Assembly (NCBI GenBank): GCA_001312645.1 | Contig: BBEG01000011.1 | Coordinates: forward strand, 1 to 40,553 | Origin: Rhodococcus sp. JCM 9791 | GTDB taxonomy: Bacteria; Actinomycetota; Actinomycetes; Mycobacteriales; Mycobacteriaceae | Direction of reading: 5' to 3' | Length of the DNA stretch: 40,553 nt | In this document: in pieces, positions 9,561 to 19,195 of the stretch | How positions within the stretch are numbered: the stretch's first letter is position 1 | Layout of the letters: every line of letters begins with the position of its first letter | Notes under the pieces: model-generated | The model's input: the letters and a program-made list of their open reading frames with translations, nothing else | Told to the model about the DNA's origin: nothing | Databases searched by the model: none | Program-made: the position numbers and the translations under genes

Positions 9561-10346
9561 CGGATCCTCGGTGGTGTCGTGTCGCGGGCCGGCCGGTGAG
9601 TTCGTTCTTCGCGATCGGGTTGCCGAGTCGTGTGTAGATCAGGCCCTGGTCCATTGCGGCTCGATAGGGTTTGTCGAGGGATTCCCAGATCGCCTTCACC
9701 GTTCCCTGGATTGCAGTCGGCGGTTTCGCGGCCATTCCTGCGGCGATCTCGTGTGCGCGTGTCCAGAGTTGTTCGCGCGAAGTGATTTCGGTGACGAGTC
9801 CGATGCGGAGGGCGGTGTCGGCCCCCACACGTTCGTCGTTGCCCATGAGTGCGATTCGCAGAGTCTCGGCGAGGCCTACCCGGCGCATCAACCCGACGGG
9901 TTCGAGGGCACAGACCAGGCCGGCCGAGACGTGCGAATCGAAGAACGTCGCGTCCTCGGAGCAGATCACCACATCGGATTCGTTGACGAAATACAGTGCG
10001 CCCGCCGTGCACATTCCTTGGACCGCGCACACCACGGCTTCCACATCTTCTGCCACTTGGGGCTCAGAAGCTCGCCGGGATCCTCGTGGTTCCAGACGTT
10101 GTCGGGTTGACCGTAGGCGGATTTGATGTCGAGGCCGGCGCTGAAGGCGCGGTCGCCTGCGGCACGAAGCACCACCGCGTGCACCCGCTCGTCGTATTTG
10201 ACGATGTGCCAGGCATCCCGTATCTCGTTGCACATCGTCCGATCGAACGAGTTCAACCGCTCCGGCCGATTCAGAGTGATCGTGGCGATGTGGTCGTCGG
10301 CATCGACGTCGAGGAGGATCGTCTTGAAAGTCGTCGGTGGTGCCAT
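9557..10346 (-). CDS. Enoyl-CoA hydratase/isomerase family protein, two frameshifts
   Basis: Crotonase fold. The N-terminal ATITLNRPERLNSFD and oxyanion region AFSAGLDIKSAYG are clear. The middle reads VQGMCTAGALYFVNESDVVICSED and FFDSHVSAGLV, where the Glu pair of classical hydratases is not conserved, so hydration, isomerisation or C-C cleavage are all possible. The frame breaks near 10037 (KMWK|AVVCAVQG) and near 9592 (NELTG|RPRDTT); restoring both gives about 263 residues and a stop whose TGA overlaps the next ATG. The start is ATG 10346, with GGAG seven bases upstream; an ATG at 10370 has no ribosome site. Confidence 0.85.
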
Positions 10347-10382
10347 TGCGGGTCTCCGGTTCTCGCTCATGTCGATTGTCGA

Positions 10383-11214
10383 TCAGCGGCCGCGGAACTC
10401 AGGTTCGGTCCGCTCCTGGAACGCGCGCAGACCCTCTTTGAAATCGTCGGTACGACAAGCTAATTCCAGGGAGTAGAGCTCCTGGTTCATGGCGTCGGTC
10501 AACGAGGTCGCGTCACTGCGGTTGATCGCCTGCTTCGCGAGACCGAGTGCAACGGTGGGGCCGGATGCGAGCCGATCAAGCAGCGTGTTCGTGGCGGCAT
10601 CGAGATCGGTCCCGGGTGTGGAGCGGTAGATCAGGCCCCAGTCGCATGCTTCGGGTGCTCCGACCTTCTCGCCGAGCATCAGCATCTGCTTTGCCCGCGC
10701 CGTCCCTGCGAGTCGGGGGACGAGCCAGGTGGCGCCGGAGTCGGGGCTGAATCCGCGCGTGATGAACGGCTCCCAGAACACGGCGTCGTCGGCGGCGACC
10801 GTGAAGTCGGCGGCGAATGCGAGGTTGCAGCCGAGGCCGACGGCCCACCCGCGGACCGTGCAGACGACGGGAAGGTGGAGGTCGTGGACCAACTCGACGA
10901 TGCGATGAGCCTGATGAGGGACGCGGCGTACCAGATTTCCGGCACGCGGCCGCGATGCATCCGTGCGGTTCGTCGCGACCCAGTCGGCACCGCCGCAGAA
11001 GTTCTCACCGGCGCCGTGATGTGCACTGCGCGAAGCGAATCATCGTATGCCGCATCGGTGAGTTCGCGGATGAGCGTCTGGACCATCGCGGAGCTCAGCG
11101 AGTTGAGTGCTCGGTGCGGTCGAGGGTGAGCCGCAGGATCGATCCGTCGCGCTCGACACGTACTTCTCCGGACCGTCCGGGCGAACCGTCGTCGTTGCCC
11201 ACCGTGGTGATCAC
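10383..11214 (-). CDS. Enoyl-CoA hydratase/isomerase (PaaG-like), two frameshifts
   Basis: Crotonase family. In order: LRLTLDRTEALNSLSSAMV, the oxyanion segment ITGAGENFCGGADWV, GWAVGLGCNLAFAADF, and GFSPDSGATWLVPRLAG. The PDSG-x2-W-L-x-PRL signature is shared with PaaG-type isomerase/hydratases. Frame breaks near 11108 (DRTE|ALNSL) and 11014 (HIT|GAGENF) are each repaired by one G/C base, giving about 277 residues. Start uncertain: GTG 11214 or GTG 11202, both just downstream of an operator at 11229-11245. It heads the minus-strand unit that ends with the ferredoxin and is divergent from the thioesterase. Confidence 0.85.
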
Positions 11215-11228
11215 CCCTCGCGACCTAT

Positions 11229-11245
11229 ACTGTGATGTATACGGT
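11229..11245. promoter_or_regulatory. Candidate TetR operator, site 4
   Basis: ACTGTG-ATGTA-TACGGT, 11 of 12 arm positions. It lies between the divergent PaaG-like crotonase (minus) and the thioesterase (plus) and is placed to control the 11214-6082 unit and the 11322-14199 unit together. Its ATGTA spacer is the same as in site 1. Confidence 0.65.
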
Positions 11246-11321
11246 ATGTAGTACCGTTGCGTTCTACACAAGTTAGCAAGGAACCCGGGCCGACGGAACC
11301 GGGTCGGCCGAAAGAGGCGCG

Positions 11322-12005
11322 ATGACCCGCAACGAGGTGGAACCGACGTCCCGCGCCGAAGGGCGCTATGTTCCGGGGCGGTTCGGCGAGGCGTCGCTGC
11401 CGCAGACGCAACATGCTGCGACATCGCTTCGTAGACTCGCCGGGCTGCTGCTCTCGCTCGAGCACGAACACGACGTGGTCGACGAGATCCTCACCCGCTT
11501 CGCGGAGTGGGAGAAGGTCCTGGCGGCAGCCGTGCCCGCCAACTCCAGGCTCCGGCGCGCAGACGACACGAGTGGCGAGAAGCGCATCTACCTCGACCAT
11601 GCCATCGACATCGGCGCATTCAACCCGGCCTTCCCCGAGTACGAACTCCGCACGTTCGACGCCGATACTGCGTCGGGCACGGTGAACTTCCCCGTGGTGT
11701 ACGAGGGGCCACCGGGGCTCGTACACGGTGGCTTTCTCGCCGTGTTCTTCGATTGCGTCATCCAGCACCACAATTGCGAGGTCGGCATCGCGGGGAAGAC
11801 GCGTCTGCTCAGCATCCGCTATCGACGGCCTACCCCATTGCTCACGACGCTGGACTTCGATGTAGTCCGACGGACGACCGAGCGTGGCCTCGTTTCCGAA
11901 GCACGCCTCATGCGGGACGGCGAAGTGCTCTGTATCGCTGAGCTCGATTCGGTGGCGAAGCAGATCGACCAGCTGGAGACCACGGCATTCGGACATCGCA
12001 GATGA
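11322..12005 (+). CDS. Hotdog-fold acyl-CoA thioesterase
   Basis: 227 residues. The C-terminal half shows the hotdog signature GPPGLVHGGFLAVFFDCVIQHHNC, where the H-G-G turn and the long helix belong to the PaaI/YbgC-like group, followed by the strand TRLLSIRYRRPTPLLTTLDF. The N-terminal 90 residues contain a helical stretch (LAGLLLSLEHEHDVVDEIL) outside the hotdog. It would hydrolyse CoA thioesters, perhaps releasing CoA from stalled intermediates. The ATG 11322 is preceded by a GAGG site. It leads a plus-strand unit with a crotonase and a P450. Confidence 0.8.
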   Translation: MTRNEVEPTSRAEGRYVPGRFGEASLPQTQHAATSLRRLAGLLLSLEHEHDVVDEILTRFAEWEKVLAAAVPANSRLRRADDTSGEKRIYLDHAIDIGAFNPAFPEYELRTFDADTASGTVNFPVVYEGPPGLVHGGFLAVFFDCVIQHHNCEVGIAGKTRLLSIRYRRPTPLLTTLDFDVVRRTTERGLVSEARLMRDGEVLCIAELDSVAKQIDQLETTAFGHRR

Positions 12006-12060
12006 CGCCACTCTCGGCTGTATCCCGCCGCAGGAAAACACCATTCGGAAGGGTATGTAG

Positions 12061-12965
12061 ATGACCGAGGCCAGTGCATCCGACGGCAGGGTGTTGTTCG
12101 ATATCGATCGCGATACCCGAATCGCGACCGTCACCCTGAACAACCCGTCGCAGCGGAACTCTTACGATCAGGCGATGCGCGACGAGCTCGCGCGATATTT
12201 GGACATCGTGGTCGACGACGACGACATCACCGTCGTACTGCTGCGGGGAGCGGAAGGCGTATTCAGCACCGGGGCCAACATGAACAACGCCTACGGGTGG
12301 TACGGCGAGGGCCGCAACGGTAGCGGTGACAATCCGGCACCGGACAAGCGCCGACCGAGCCAGCGGCGCCGATTGACCGTGGACCGCAAGACCTTCGGGT
12401 TCTACCATGAGTTCCTGGGGTTTCCGAAGGTCACCGTAGGCGAGATCAGCGGATTCGCGCTGGGTGGCGGGTTCGAGATGGCCTGATGACGGACATCTCC
12501 GTCATTGCACGCGACGCACGAATCGGCATGCCCGCGACCCGTTTCCTCGGTCCGGCGCTCGGAAGTCTCCACATGTTCTTCCACCGGCTGGGTCCGGTCC
12601 TGGCCCGGCAGTTGCTCCTCACCGGCGACATCGTCACCGCCGAGTCCGTCGAGCACCGCGGTGTGTTCACCGAAACCTGCGAGCCCGCACACGTGACGGC
12701 CCGCGCCCGATACTGGGCCGAAAAGGCCGCGAAGATGCCGGCCGATGGAGTCGTCATCGCCAAGGAAGCATTCCGACTGGTCGAACAGAGTCAGGCGTAC
12801 CAAGGCGAAGAGGTCGCGAGCTACCTCTTTCATGCATTCGGAACCAATCTCCAGTTCTCACCCGGCGAGTTCAATTTCGTGAAGACACGTGCACAGCACG
12901 GGACGAAGAACGCGTTCCGCCTTCGCGACGAGCATTTCCACGTCGCCGAGCCGGACCTGACGTGA
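12061..12965 (+). CDS. Enoyl-CoA hydratase/isomerase, one frameshift
   Basis: Crotonase fold. IATVTLNNPSQRNSYD and GVFSTGANMNNAYG mark the N-terminal part. GFALGGGFEMALMTDI has the first catalytic Glu position filled, whereas the second Glu position (GMPATRFLGP) is not conserved. The frame breaks at 12482, where ATGGCCTGATGA reads as a double stop; one extra C gives M-A-L-M-T-D and about 301 residues. A long C-terminal tail ends in FRLRDEHFHVAEPDLT. The start ATG 12061 has AAGGG seven bases upstream. It sits between the thioesterase and the P450. Confidence 0.87.
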
Positions 12966-12985
12966 GTTCCCCACAGGAGGATGCA

Positions 12986-14199
12986 GTGACCCATACGAAG
13001 CTCGACTTCGACCCGTTCTCGCAGGAGTTCTTCGACGGTCCGTACGACATCTACGCCAGGATGCGCGAGGAAGCGCCTGTCTATTACAGCGAGGAATACG
13101 ACTTCTATGCGCTGAGTCGCTACGAGGACGTCGCTCCGGCGTACCGGGATTTCGAAACCTATTCGTCGGCACGGGGACTCGATCTGGCCACCGTGCGCAA
13201 GGGCGAGATCTCCTCGTTCAAGTCGATCATCGTCCTCGACCCGCCAGAGCACCGGCACATGCGACGACTCGTGAGCAAGGTGTTCACACCTCGTGCGATC
13301 AACGACCTGCGCGAGATGGTCGACGCGCAGATCGTGCGATTTCTCGACAGTGTGGATCCCGCGGGTTTCGATATGGTTCAGGACTTCTCGGCATACTTCC
13401 CGATGGAGATCATCTCGGAGATGCTCGGTGTTCCAACGGAATACCGGACTCAGCTGCGACTGTGGACGGATAGCTCGCTGCATCGCGAGATCGGGCAGAT
13501 CGAGATGAGTGAGGCCGGAACCGATGCGGTCGTCGACGCGATGCGGTTCTACTACGGTCTCGTCAAAGAGCGTCGGGCGAATCCCCAGGACGACATGATC
13601 TCCAAGCTCATCGAGGCCGAGATCGAACGCGACGACGATCAACCGCCGAAGCTGACCACGATGGAGATCGCGATGTTCGCGTCGCTGCTCGGCGGCGCCG
13701 GCGCGAGACGGTCGCCAAGCTGGTCGGTGGAGCGCCGGTGACCTTCGCGCGATACCCGGATCAGTGGACCAAGCTGCGCGAGGACCGCTCGCTGATTCCG
13801 GATGCGGTCGAAGAACTGCTGCGTTTCGAATCCCCGAATCAGTACAACGTGCGGTACTCCATGCGCGACGTCGAGTTGCACGGCGTCACCATTCCTGCAG
13901 GCAAGCCGGTATTCCTGCTGCTGGGGTCGGCGAATCGGGATCCGGCGGCGTTCGAGGACGCAGACGTCTTCGATATCGAGCGTGATCGTTCGGGTCCGCA
14001 GAGTCTGGCCTTCGGCCTGGGGATCCACAGTTGTCTAGGGGCAGCGCTCGCGCGGATGGAAAGTGCACTTGCCCTCGGGCATCTACTCGAATTCATGCCC
14101 GAGTTCGAGGTCGATTTCGACAACTGCCAGCGTGTGAGCATGCAGAACGTCGCGGGTTACGACAGCGTGCCGGTCAGGGTTCGTGCTCGGCTGCAGTGA
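12986..14199 (+). CDS. Cytochrome P450, one frameshift
   Basis: Soluble bacterial P450 of about 404 residues. Features: the substrate-region DPPEHRHMRRLVSKVFTPRA, the I-helix GGAGAETVAKL (restored), the ExxR motif in AVEELLRFES, and the heme loop FGLGIHSCLGAALARME with the axial Cys near residue 350. The I-helix is interrupted near 13704 (GCGCGAGACG lacks one base). The start is GTG 12986, with a perfect AGGAGG five bases upstream. It should hydroxylate a hydrophobic substrate with electrons from a ferredoxin, possibly the one at 6082-6273. The CYP family cannot be fixed by eye. Confidence 0.93.
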
Positions 14200-14218
14200 C
14201 GCCGGGCGACAATCACAT

Positions 14219-14269
14219 CACAAATAGACAGAAACAACGTTCCAGAAAAGTTGTTTCTGTCTATTTGTG
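14219..14269. terminator. Perfect AT-rich 20-bp inverted repeat between convergent genes
   Basis: Two 20-base arms (14219-14238 and 14250-14269) are perfectly complementary, with an 11-base loop. The arms are only about 35% GC, in sharp contrast to the surrounding coding DNA. The repeat sits 20 bases from each of the two convergent stops (P450 at 14199, thiolase at 14289). This central position favours a bidirectional transcription terminator; a miniature mobile element or protein-binding palindrome is the alternative. Confidence 0.6.
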
Positions 14270-14288
14270 CCGCGGTGTTCGATCGCGT

Positions 14289-15429
14289 TTATGTGGAGAC
14301 AACGGTCGCCCCCGCGGTCCCCGGCGCGCCGTAAAGCAGGGCGAACCCCGCACTCGGGCTCCCCGGCACCTGCCGTGGCCCCGCGTCTCCGCGCAACTGA
14401 AGCACGAGTTCGTGGAGTTGCCGTAGCCCGGAGCTCCGATCGGCTCGCCATTGGCGATCAAACCGCCGTCGGTGTTGACGGGAAGCTGCCGCCGATCTCG
14501 GTGGCGCCGTCTGCGATGAGCTTCTCTTGGTCACCGTCGGCACAGAAACCTGCCTCCGCCATGTGGATCACCTCGGCGCCTGCGTCGGTGTCCTGGAGTT
14601 GGACGACGTCGATGTCCTGGGGTGAGATGCCGGCGGCCTCGAACGCGGCGCGCGACGCGAATGCCGACGGTGACGGGACTTCGTCGACCGGCGCGTAGGT
14701 GGTGTTGACCTCGTAGGCTCCGTACGTGCGTGTGCGCACCTCGACCGAACGGACATAGACCGGCTTCGACGTGAAGCGGTGAGCGATGTCTGCCCGGCAC
14801 ATGATGACCGCAGCCGCGCCTTCGTCCGGGGCGCAGAACATGTAGTGGGTCAGGGGGTAGTTGAGCATGGGGGAGTCGAGGATCTGCTGCTCCGAGATGG
14901 GCTTGCGCCTGAACGCATTCGGATTGTTCACGCCGTTCCGGTAGTTCTTCGCGGCGACCTTCGCCAAGGTCCGGACGGAGATGTCGTGATCGTGCAGGTA
15001 GCGGTTTGCCTTCATTCCGAAAAACTGCGTGGTGAGGTACTGGCCGTTCTCTCCGTACCAGGAGGGCATTCCGACCAGTGTCGGATCCACGGTGAATGCG
15101 CCGCGAGGGTGCTTGTCGAGACCGATGGCGATACCGACGTCGTACTTGCCGAGCCTGATTGCATCCGCGCATGCCTCGGTTGCGCTTGCGGCCGTGGCGC
15201 AGGCGTTGAACACGTTGGTGAACGGTATTCCGGTGAGCCCCATCAGGCCTACGATCGCGTCGGGATTCGCGATCTCCCAGCTGCCTCCGACGGCGAACTG
15301 GATGTCGTTCCATTCGAGGCCGGCATCGGCGAGCGCGGCGCGGATGGCGTCGGTGCCCATCTGCATCGCCGTCTTGTCGAACCGGCCGAAGGGATGCATG
15401 CCCACGCCGATGATCGCTACCTCATTCAT
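14289..15429 (-). CDS. Thiolase / SCP2-type lipid-transfer acyltransferase, two frameshifts
   Basis: About 380 residues of thiolase fold. The N-terminus MNEVAIIGVGMHPFGRFD is typical of the Ltp/SCP2-thiolase group. The active-site Cys lies in VFNACATAASATEAC near residue 77, with YMFCAPDEGAAAVIM and LQDTDAGAE further on; the C-terminal part SGLRQLHELVLQLRGDAG carries the expected His. Frame breaks near 14479 (SFP|VNTDGG) and 14433 (IGA|SGLRQL) are each repaired by one base. Its ATG overlaps the stop of the OB-fold gene by eight bases, so the two are coupled. The usual partnership forms a complex for retro-aldol or thiolytic C-C cleavage of acyl-CoA. Confidence 0.9.
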
Positions 15430-15862
15430 TCGATGCCCCCTTCGGATCGACCGGCCGAAATGCGAAAGTGAGGACTTCGTCGCCCTTCTCGTCGTGACCG
15501 AGCGGGATCATCGTCAACTCGACATCCATGCCGAACTCCAGGTTCGACGGACTGTTCTCCGTGAGGCGCCCCTCCACTCGGACCACGTCGCCCAACTGCA
15601 CGAGGCCGACGCCGAACGGTACGAACGTCTCGGGGGTTTCGTCCCCGAGATACGGCGCGCCGGGGAGGAAGCCCTGCGTGGTCCAGGCGACGAGGGTTCC
15701 GGTGCGAGGGAGCGCGACGTCGGTCATCTGTTCGCGGCTGCACCGAGGGCACAGCGGCTGCACTGGGAAGACCGTCGCCTCGCAGTGGTCGCATGTACTT
15801 GCGAGGAGGTGCGGCCGGGCGTCGGGCCAGGTCGATAATTCTGGGGCGATAGCTCTCTGCAT
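15422..15862 (-). CDS. Zn-ribbon/OB-fold (DUF35) protein, thiolase partner
   Basis: 146 residues. A rubredoxin-like zinc ribbon uses Cys 24, 27, 38 and 41 (C-x2-C ... C-x2-C), followed by an OB-fold (GTLVAWTTQGFLPGAPYLG, GDVVRVEGRL). Such proteins form complexes with SCP2-type thiolases and are needed for their activity in steroid side-chain aldolases (Ltp2 with a DUF35 partner). The overlap with the thiolase gene supports this. GAGGA lies upstream of ATG 15862. It is divergent from the amidohydrolase at 16001, with an operator between. Confidence 0.92.
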   Translation of the reverse strand: MQRAIAPELSTWPDARPHLLASTCDHCEATVFPVQPLCPRCSREQMTDVALPRTGTLVAWTTQGFLPGAPYLGDETPETFVPFGVGLVQLGDVVRVEGRLTENSPSNLEFGMDVELTMIPLGHDEKGDEVLTFAFRPVDPKGASNE

Positions 15863-15933
15863 GGATCGTCCTCAGGTCGTCGGGACTGGGAAGAGACTTG
15901 TCCGGGACACTCTCAACTCTTGCGGTAGATCAT

Positions 15934-15950
15934 ACCGATAGGTATACAGT
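15934..15950. promoter_or_regulatory. Candidate TetR operator, site 5
   Basis: ACCGAT-AGGTA-TACAGT, 11 of 12 arm positions. It lies between the divergent OB-fold/thiolase unit and the amidohydrolase/acyl-CoA dehydrogenase unit, about 50 bases before the latter start. Confidence 0.6.
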
Positions 15951-16000
15951 AGTAGCGGTTATCACGCGAGAGGCCACGCAGTCGTCCGAACGGAGATCAT

Positions 16001-16839
16001 ATGCCGCGCAAAGTCATCGACTGCCTGCTCAACGTCCACTTCGGGGAGGCGGACTCGCAACCGAAATGGATGACATCGGTCCGCGACAACTACTTCAAGG
16101 GACCCAAGTCGATGTTCGATCCCGTCGACATGTCGGAGCTGCTCGACGAGATGGACGAGATGGGCGTGCAGAAGGCCATCCTGATGGACTCCATCGCGAC
16201 ACCCCGGCTCACCGCGCGGAAATTCGCCGAAGCCCACCCGGAACGGTTCTCCCTAGCAATGGGCGTCGGGCCCTTGTTCCGCCCGATGAAGATGGTGCGG
16301 GAACTCGCCGCAATCACGCACGACCTGCCGGTCCGCTACGCGGCGATCGGCCCCAGCTTCTGGGGCGACGGCGACTATCCGCCGAGTCACGCCCTGTACT
16401 ACCCGCTGTACACGAAATGCGCCGAAATGGGCCTGCCGCTGTGCATGAACACCGGCATCCCCGGTCCGGCGCTCCCCGGCGAAGTGCAGAATCCGCTCCA
16501 CCTCGACAAGGTGTGCGTGCGCTTCCCGGAACTGAAACTCTGCATGATGCACGGAGCGGATCCGTGGTGGGACGTCGCGATCCGAATGTTGCTCCGGTTC
16601 CCGAATTTGCGGCTCATGACGTCGGCGTGGTCGCCGAAACGACTGCCAGAAAGCTTGTTGCACTTCATGCGCACGCGCGGACAGAACAAAGTGATCTTCG
16701 CGTCTGACTGGCCGGTGCTCACGCAGCGCCGCATCGTCCCCGAAGCAACGTCGCTCGAGCTGCCCGAGACTGCGCTCGACAATTTCCTGTTCGGCAATGC
16801 GAGGAGTTCTTCTTCGGCGACCGGCAGCCCCTCAGCTGA
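16001..16839 (+). CDS. Amidohydrolase-2 family protein, frameshift near C-terminus
   Basis: About 279 residues, a short TIM-barrel amidohydrolase_2. It opens with RKVIDCLLNVHFGEA (D-x4-H metal region), has LCMMHGADPWWD in the middle and VIFASDWPVLT with the conserved Asp near the end. The frame breaks near 16800; one added base gives GNAEEFFFGDRQPLS and a stop at 16839, 28 bases before the next start. Without this, the frame runs on into the acyl-CoA dehydrogenase gene. ATG 16001 has CGGAGA upstream. It is distinct from the other three amidohydrolases in length and metal motif. Confidence 0.85.
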
Positions 16840-16867
16840 TCTCCAGACGACAACTCGAGGAGTAGAG

Positions 16868-17933
16868 ATGGATCGGTACGAGCTGCGGCGCGAGGATTAC
16901 AGCCTGAGCGAAGACCAACTGGATCTGCAGAACGCGTACGCGAAATTCTTCGAAACCCACTGCACGATCGAGACTGTGCACGCCAACGAGGCCGACGGAT
17001 TCGACCGTGCCTGTGGGAGAGGCTCTGCGCGACCGGCGCGACGACGATGGCTCTTCCGGAAGAAGCCGGCGGCGACGGAGCGACGCTGGTCGATCTGACC
17101 CTTGTCGCCGAGGAAGTGGGCAGATATCTGGCTCCGGTCCCGTGGATTGATCATGTCTGTGCTGCAAGGCTTCTCGCTCGGTTGGACATCGATGAACTCG
17201 GTGTGATCGCGTCGGGTAAGCGCATCGTCGGACTCGATCCGCACCTCGGTGACCGGACGGGCCGACGGCTGATCCCCACCGCATCGACCGCCGACGACCT
17301 CATCGTGCGCGACGGAGACGACGTAGTGCTCCTCACGTTCGACCGGGCCCCGGAGCGCGTCGAAAACCTCGGGAAGCTGCCGATGGCGTGGGTCGACCCG
17401 CCGACGCACCGCACCGGACGGTTCTGGCGAGTGGCCCCACCGCCATCGCAGAGTGGGGCCGCGCTCTCGACGAATGGCGCCTGCTGACCGCGTCGGCCCT
17501 GGTGGGTCTTGTGGAACAGACGATGCGCATCGCCGCCGAATTCGCGAAGACCCGGTACACGCTGGGCGTTCCTATCTCCTCGCTGCAGGGCATCTCGCAT
17601 CCGCTGGCGAACATGGCCGTCGTCGTGGAAGGCGGACGAGCACTGGCACGTAAGGCCGCCTGGTTCCTGGAGAACGAGCCGGACGTTCGGCCGGAACTGC
17701 CGGGTGCGGTCTTCGTCTTCATGGCGGAAGATGCGCCGCGGGCCGCGACGATGGCCGTTCAGGTCCAGGGTGGTCTGGGGGTGTCGACGGAGGCTGCGGC
17801 GAGTTCGTATCTGGTACGGGCGCGCGGGTGGCCGCTGGCCGGCGGCGACCTGTCCGACACCACGCGACACGTGGCTCGGGTGGTGGCACAGAAGCGGTCC
17901 GCGAGTGCCGATGCGGCGCTGGCTGCGGTATAG
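16868..17933 (+). CDS. Acyl-CoA dehydrogenase family protein, short partner subunit, two frameshifts
   Basis: About 355 residues of acyl-CoA dehydrogenase fold. Seen: LCATGATTMALPEEAGGDGATLVDLTLVAEEVGRYLAPVPW, then the C-terminal helical domain TASALVGLVEQTMRIAAEFAKTRYTLGVPISSLQGI and QVQGGLGVSTEAAASSYLVRARG. Frame breaks near 17012 (GTGCCTGTGG lacks a C) and near 17400 are single-base. GAGGAG precedes ATG 16868. It lies 11 bases before a second dehydrogenase gene, an arrangement typical of actinobacterial alpha2-beta2 acyl-CoA dehydrogenases (ChsE1-ChsE2, FadE26-27), in which one subunit is degenerate. Confidence 0.88.
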
Positions 17934-17944
17934 AGGAGACGAAC

Positions 17945-19132
17945 ATGGATTTCTCACGAGTGGAACTGGCCGCAGACGAACAGGCGTTCCTTGACGAGAT
18001 TCGTACGTTTCTCGACAAGCACGTCACCGACGAAGTGCGCAGACGTGATCGAGAGACCGGCGACAACTTCGACGAGGGCGTCCACCTCGCGATGGGAGAG
18101 GCCGGGTACCTCGAACGTGAGTACCGCAAGCCGGAGGACGGCGGCTTCTCCCGCGTCGAGAGCCGCATCTGGGCCCTCGAACGTCGACGTGTGCACGCCC
18201 CATGGGTGACGTGGGGAACCACCATTCTGGTCTCACATTCCGTCGAGGCATACGGTTCCCCGGAGTTACGTGCCGAAGTGATGCCCGGAGTGTTCAGCGG
18301 CCACGTGCGCATGTGCCTCGGATACACCGAGCCCGACGGCGGTTCGGATATCGCGACGTCCAAGACCAAAGCGGTGCGCGACGGCGACGACTGGGTGATC
18401 AACGGTGCCAAGATGTTCACGACCGGCGCGCACAACTGCCGGTACGTCTTTCTCATCACCAACACCGATTCGAACGCGGAGCGGAAACACAAGAGCCTGA
18501 CCATGTTCCTCGTTCCGCTCGATACTGCTGGTATCGAGATCCAGGGCCTGCGGACGGTGGATGGCGACCGCACCAACATCGTCTACTACAACGATGTGCG
18601 CATCTCCGACAAGTACCGGCTCGGGGACGTCAACGGAGGGTGGGCGGTGTTGCGCGGGCCGCTCGATGCGGAGCACGGGGTCGTCGACGCGGCCACCGAC
18701 GGTCTCGACGACATCGCGATCCTCCAGCACCAGGGCATGTTCATGGGCACGGCGGTCGACAAGGTCGCGGCCATCGTGGGGCGGCCGGGGAACGACGGGC
18801 AGAGGCGAATCGACGACGGTGCCGTTGCCGACCGCCTGGGCAGGGCCGTCGCCCGGATCGAGATGGCGCTCAGTACGCCCAACATGTACGGCCGTGTCGC
18901 GATCGCACAGACGATGCGCGACGTCGCACCCGAACTCATGGACATCCTGGGATCCGCGTCTGTGCTGCCGACAGATGCCGATGGGGCGATCGACGAGGGA
19001 GCGAGCGAGTACCTGTATCGGTGGGCGCCGCTGTGCGGAATCTACGGCGGCACACTGGAAGTGTTTCGCAACATGATCGCGCAGTATGTGCTCGGCTTGG
19101 GTCGACCGGTGTACGCGCCGGTCAAGAGCTGA
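17945..19132 (+). CDS. Acyl-CoA dehydrogenase, catalytic-type subunit
   Basis: Intact, 395 residues. CLGYTEPDGGSDIATSKTKA is the FAD/substrate signature. DGDDWVINGAKMFTTGAHNC follows, and the C-terminus has GIYGGTLEVFRNMIAQYVLGLGRP, the signature of FadE enzymes acting in heteromers. It introduces an alpha-beta double bond in an acyl-CoA and passes electrons to ETF (no ETF gene here). ATG 17945 has AGAGGAG upstream, immediately after the partner subunit gene. It ends in front of a strong hairpin and faces the CoA-transferase gene. Confidence 0.93.
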   Translation: MDFSRVELAADEQAFLDEIRTFLDKHVTDEVRRRDRETGDNFDEGVHLAMGEAGYLEREYRKPEDGGFSRVESRIWALERRRVHAPWVTWGTTILVSHSVEAYGSPELRAEVMPGVFSGHVRMCLGYTEPDGGSDIATSKTKAVRDGDDWVINGAKMFTTGAHNCRYVFLITNTDSNAERKHKSLTMFLVPLDTAGIEIQGLRTVDGDRTNIVYYNDVRISDKYRLGDVNGGWAVLRGPLDAEHGVVDAATDGLDDIAILQHQGMFMGTAVDKVAAIVGRPGNDGQRRIDDGAVADRLGRAVARIEMALSTPNMYGRVAIAQTMRDVAPELMDILGSASVLPTDADGAIDEGASEYLYRWAPLCGIYGGTLEVFRNMIAQYVLGLGRPVYAPVKS

Positions 19133-19149
19133 AGGCCCGGCTACGGCAC

Positions 19150-19184
19150 AACGCCGGCGCGGCCGATGCGGCCACGCCGGCGTT
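19150..19184. terminator. Bidirectional GC-rich hairpin terminator
   Basis: A 10-bp outer stem (AACGCCGGCG), one C-A mismatch, a 4-bp inner stem (GGCC) and a 5-base loop. It lies between the acyl-CoA dehydrogenase stop (19132) and the inferred CoA-transferase stop (19196). Its presence supports the view that the CoA-transferase frame ends at 19196, not at 19141. Confidence 0.75.
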
Positions 19185-19195
19185 CTACTGTCGGT

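Noticed and set aside
8566..10233. A 555-codon open frame on the minus strand joining crotonase sequence to a long Arg-rich stretch
   Set aside because: Only the first part is crotonase. The rest is an out-of-frame reading of the acyl-CoA ligase at 8025-9560, opened by a frame break near 9592.
14219..14269. Insertion-sequence terminal repeat or tRNA-like structure
   Set aside because: No transposase or target duplication nearby and no cloverleaf features; a terminator position fits better.
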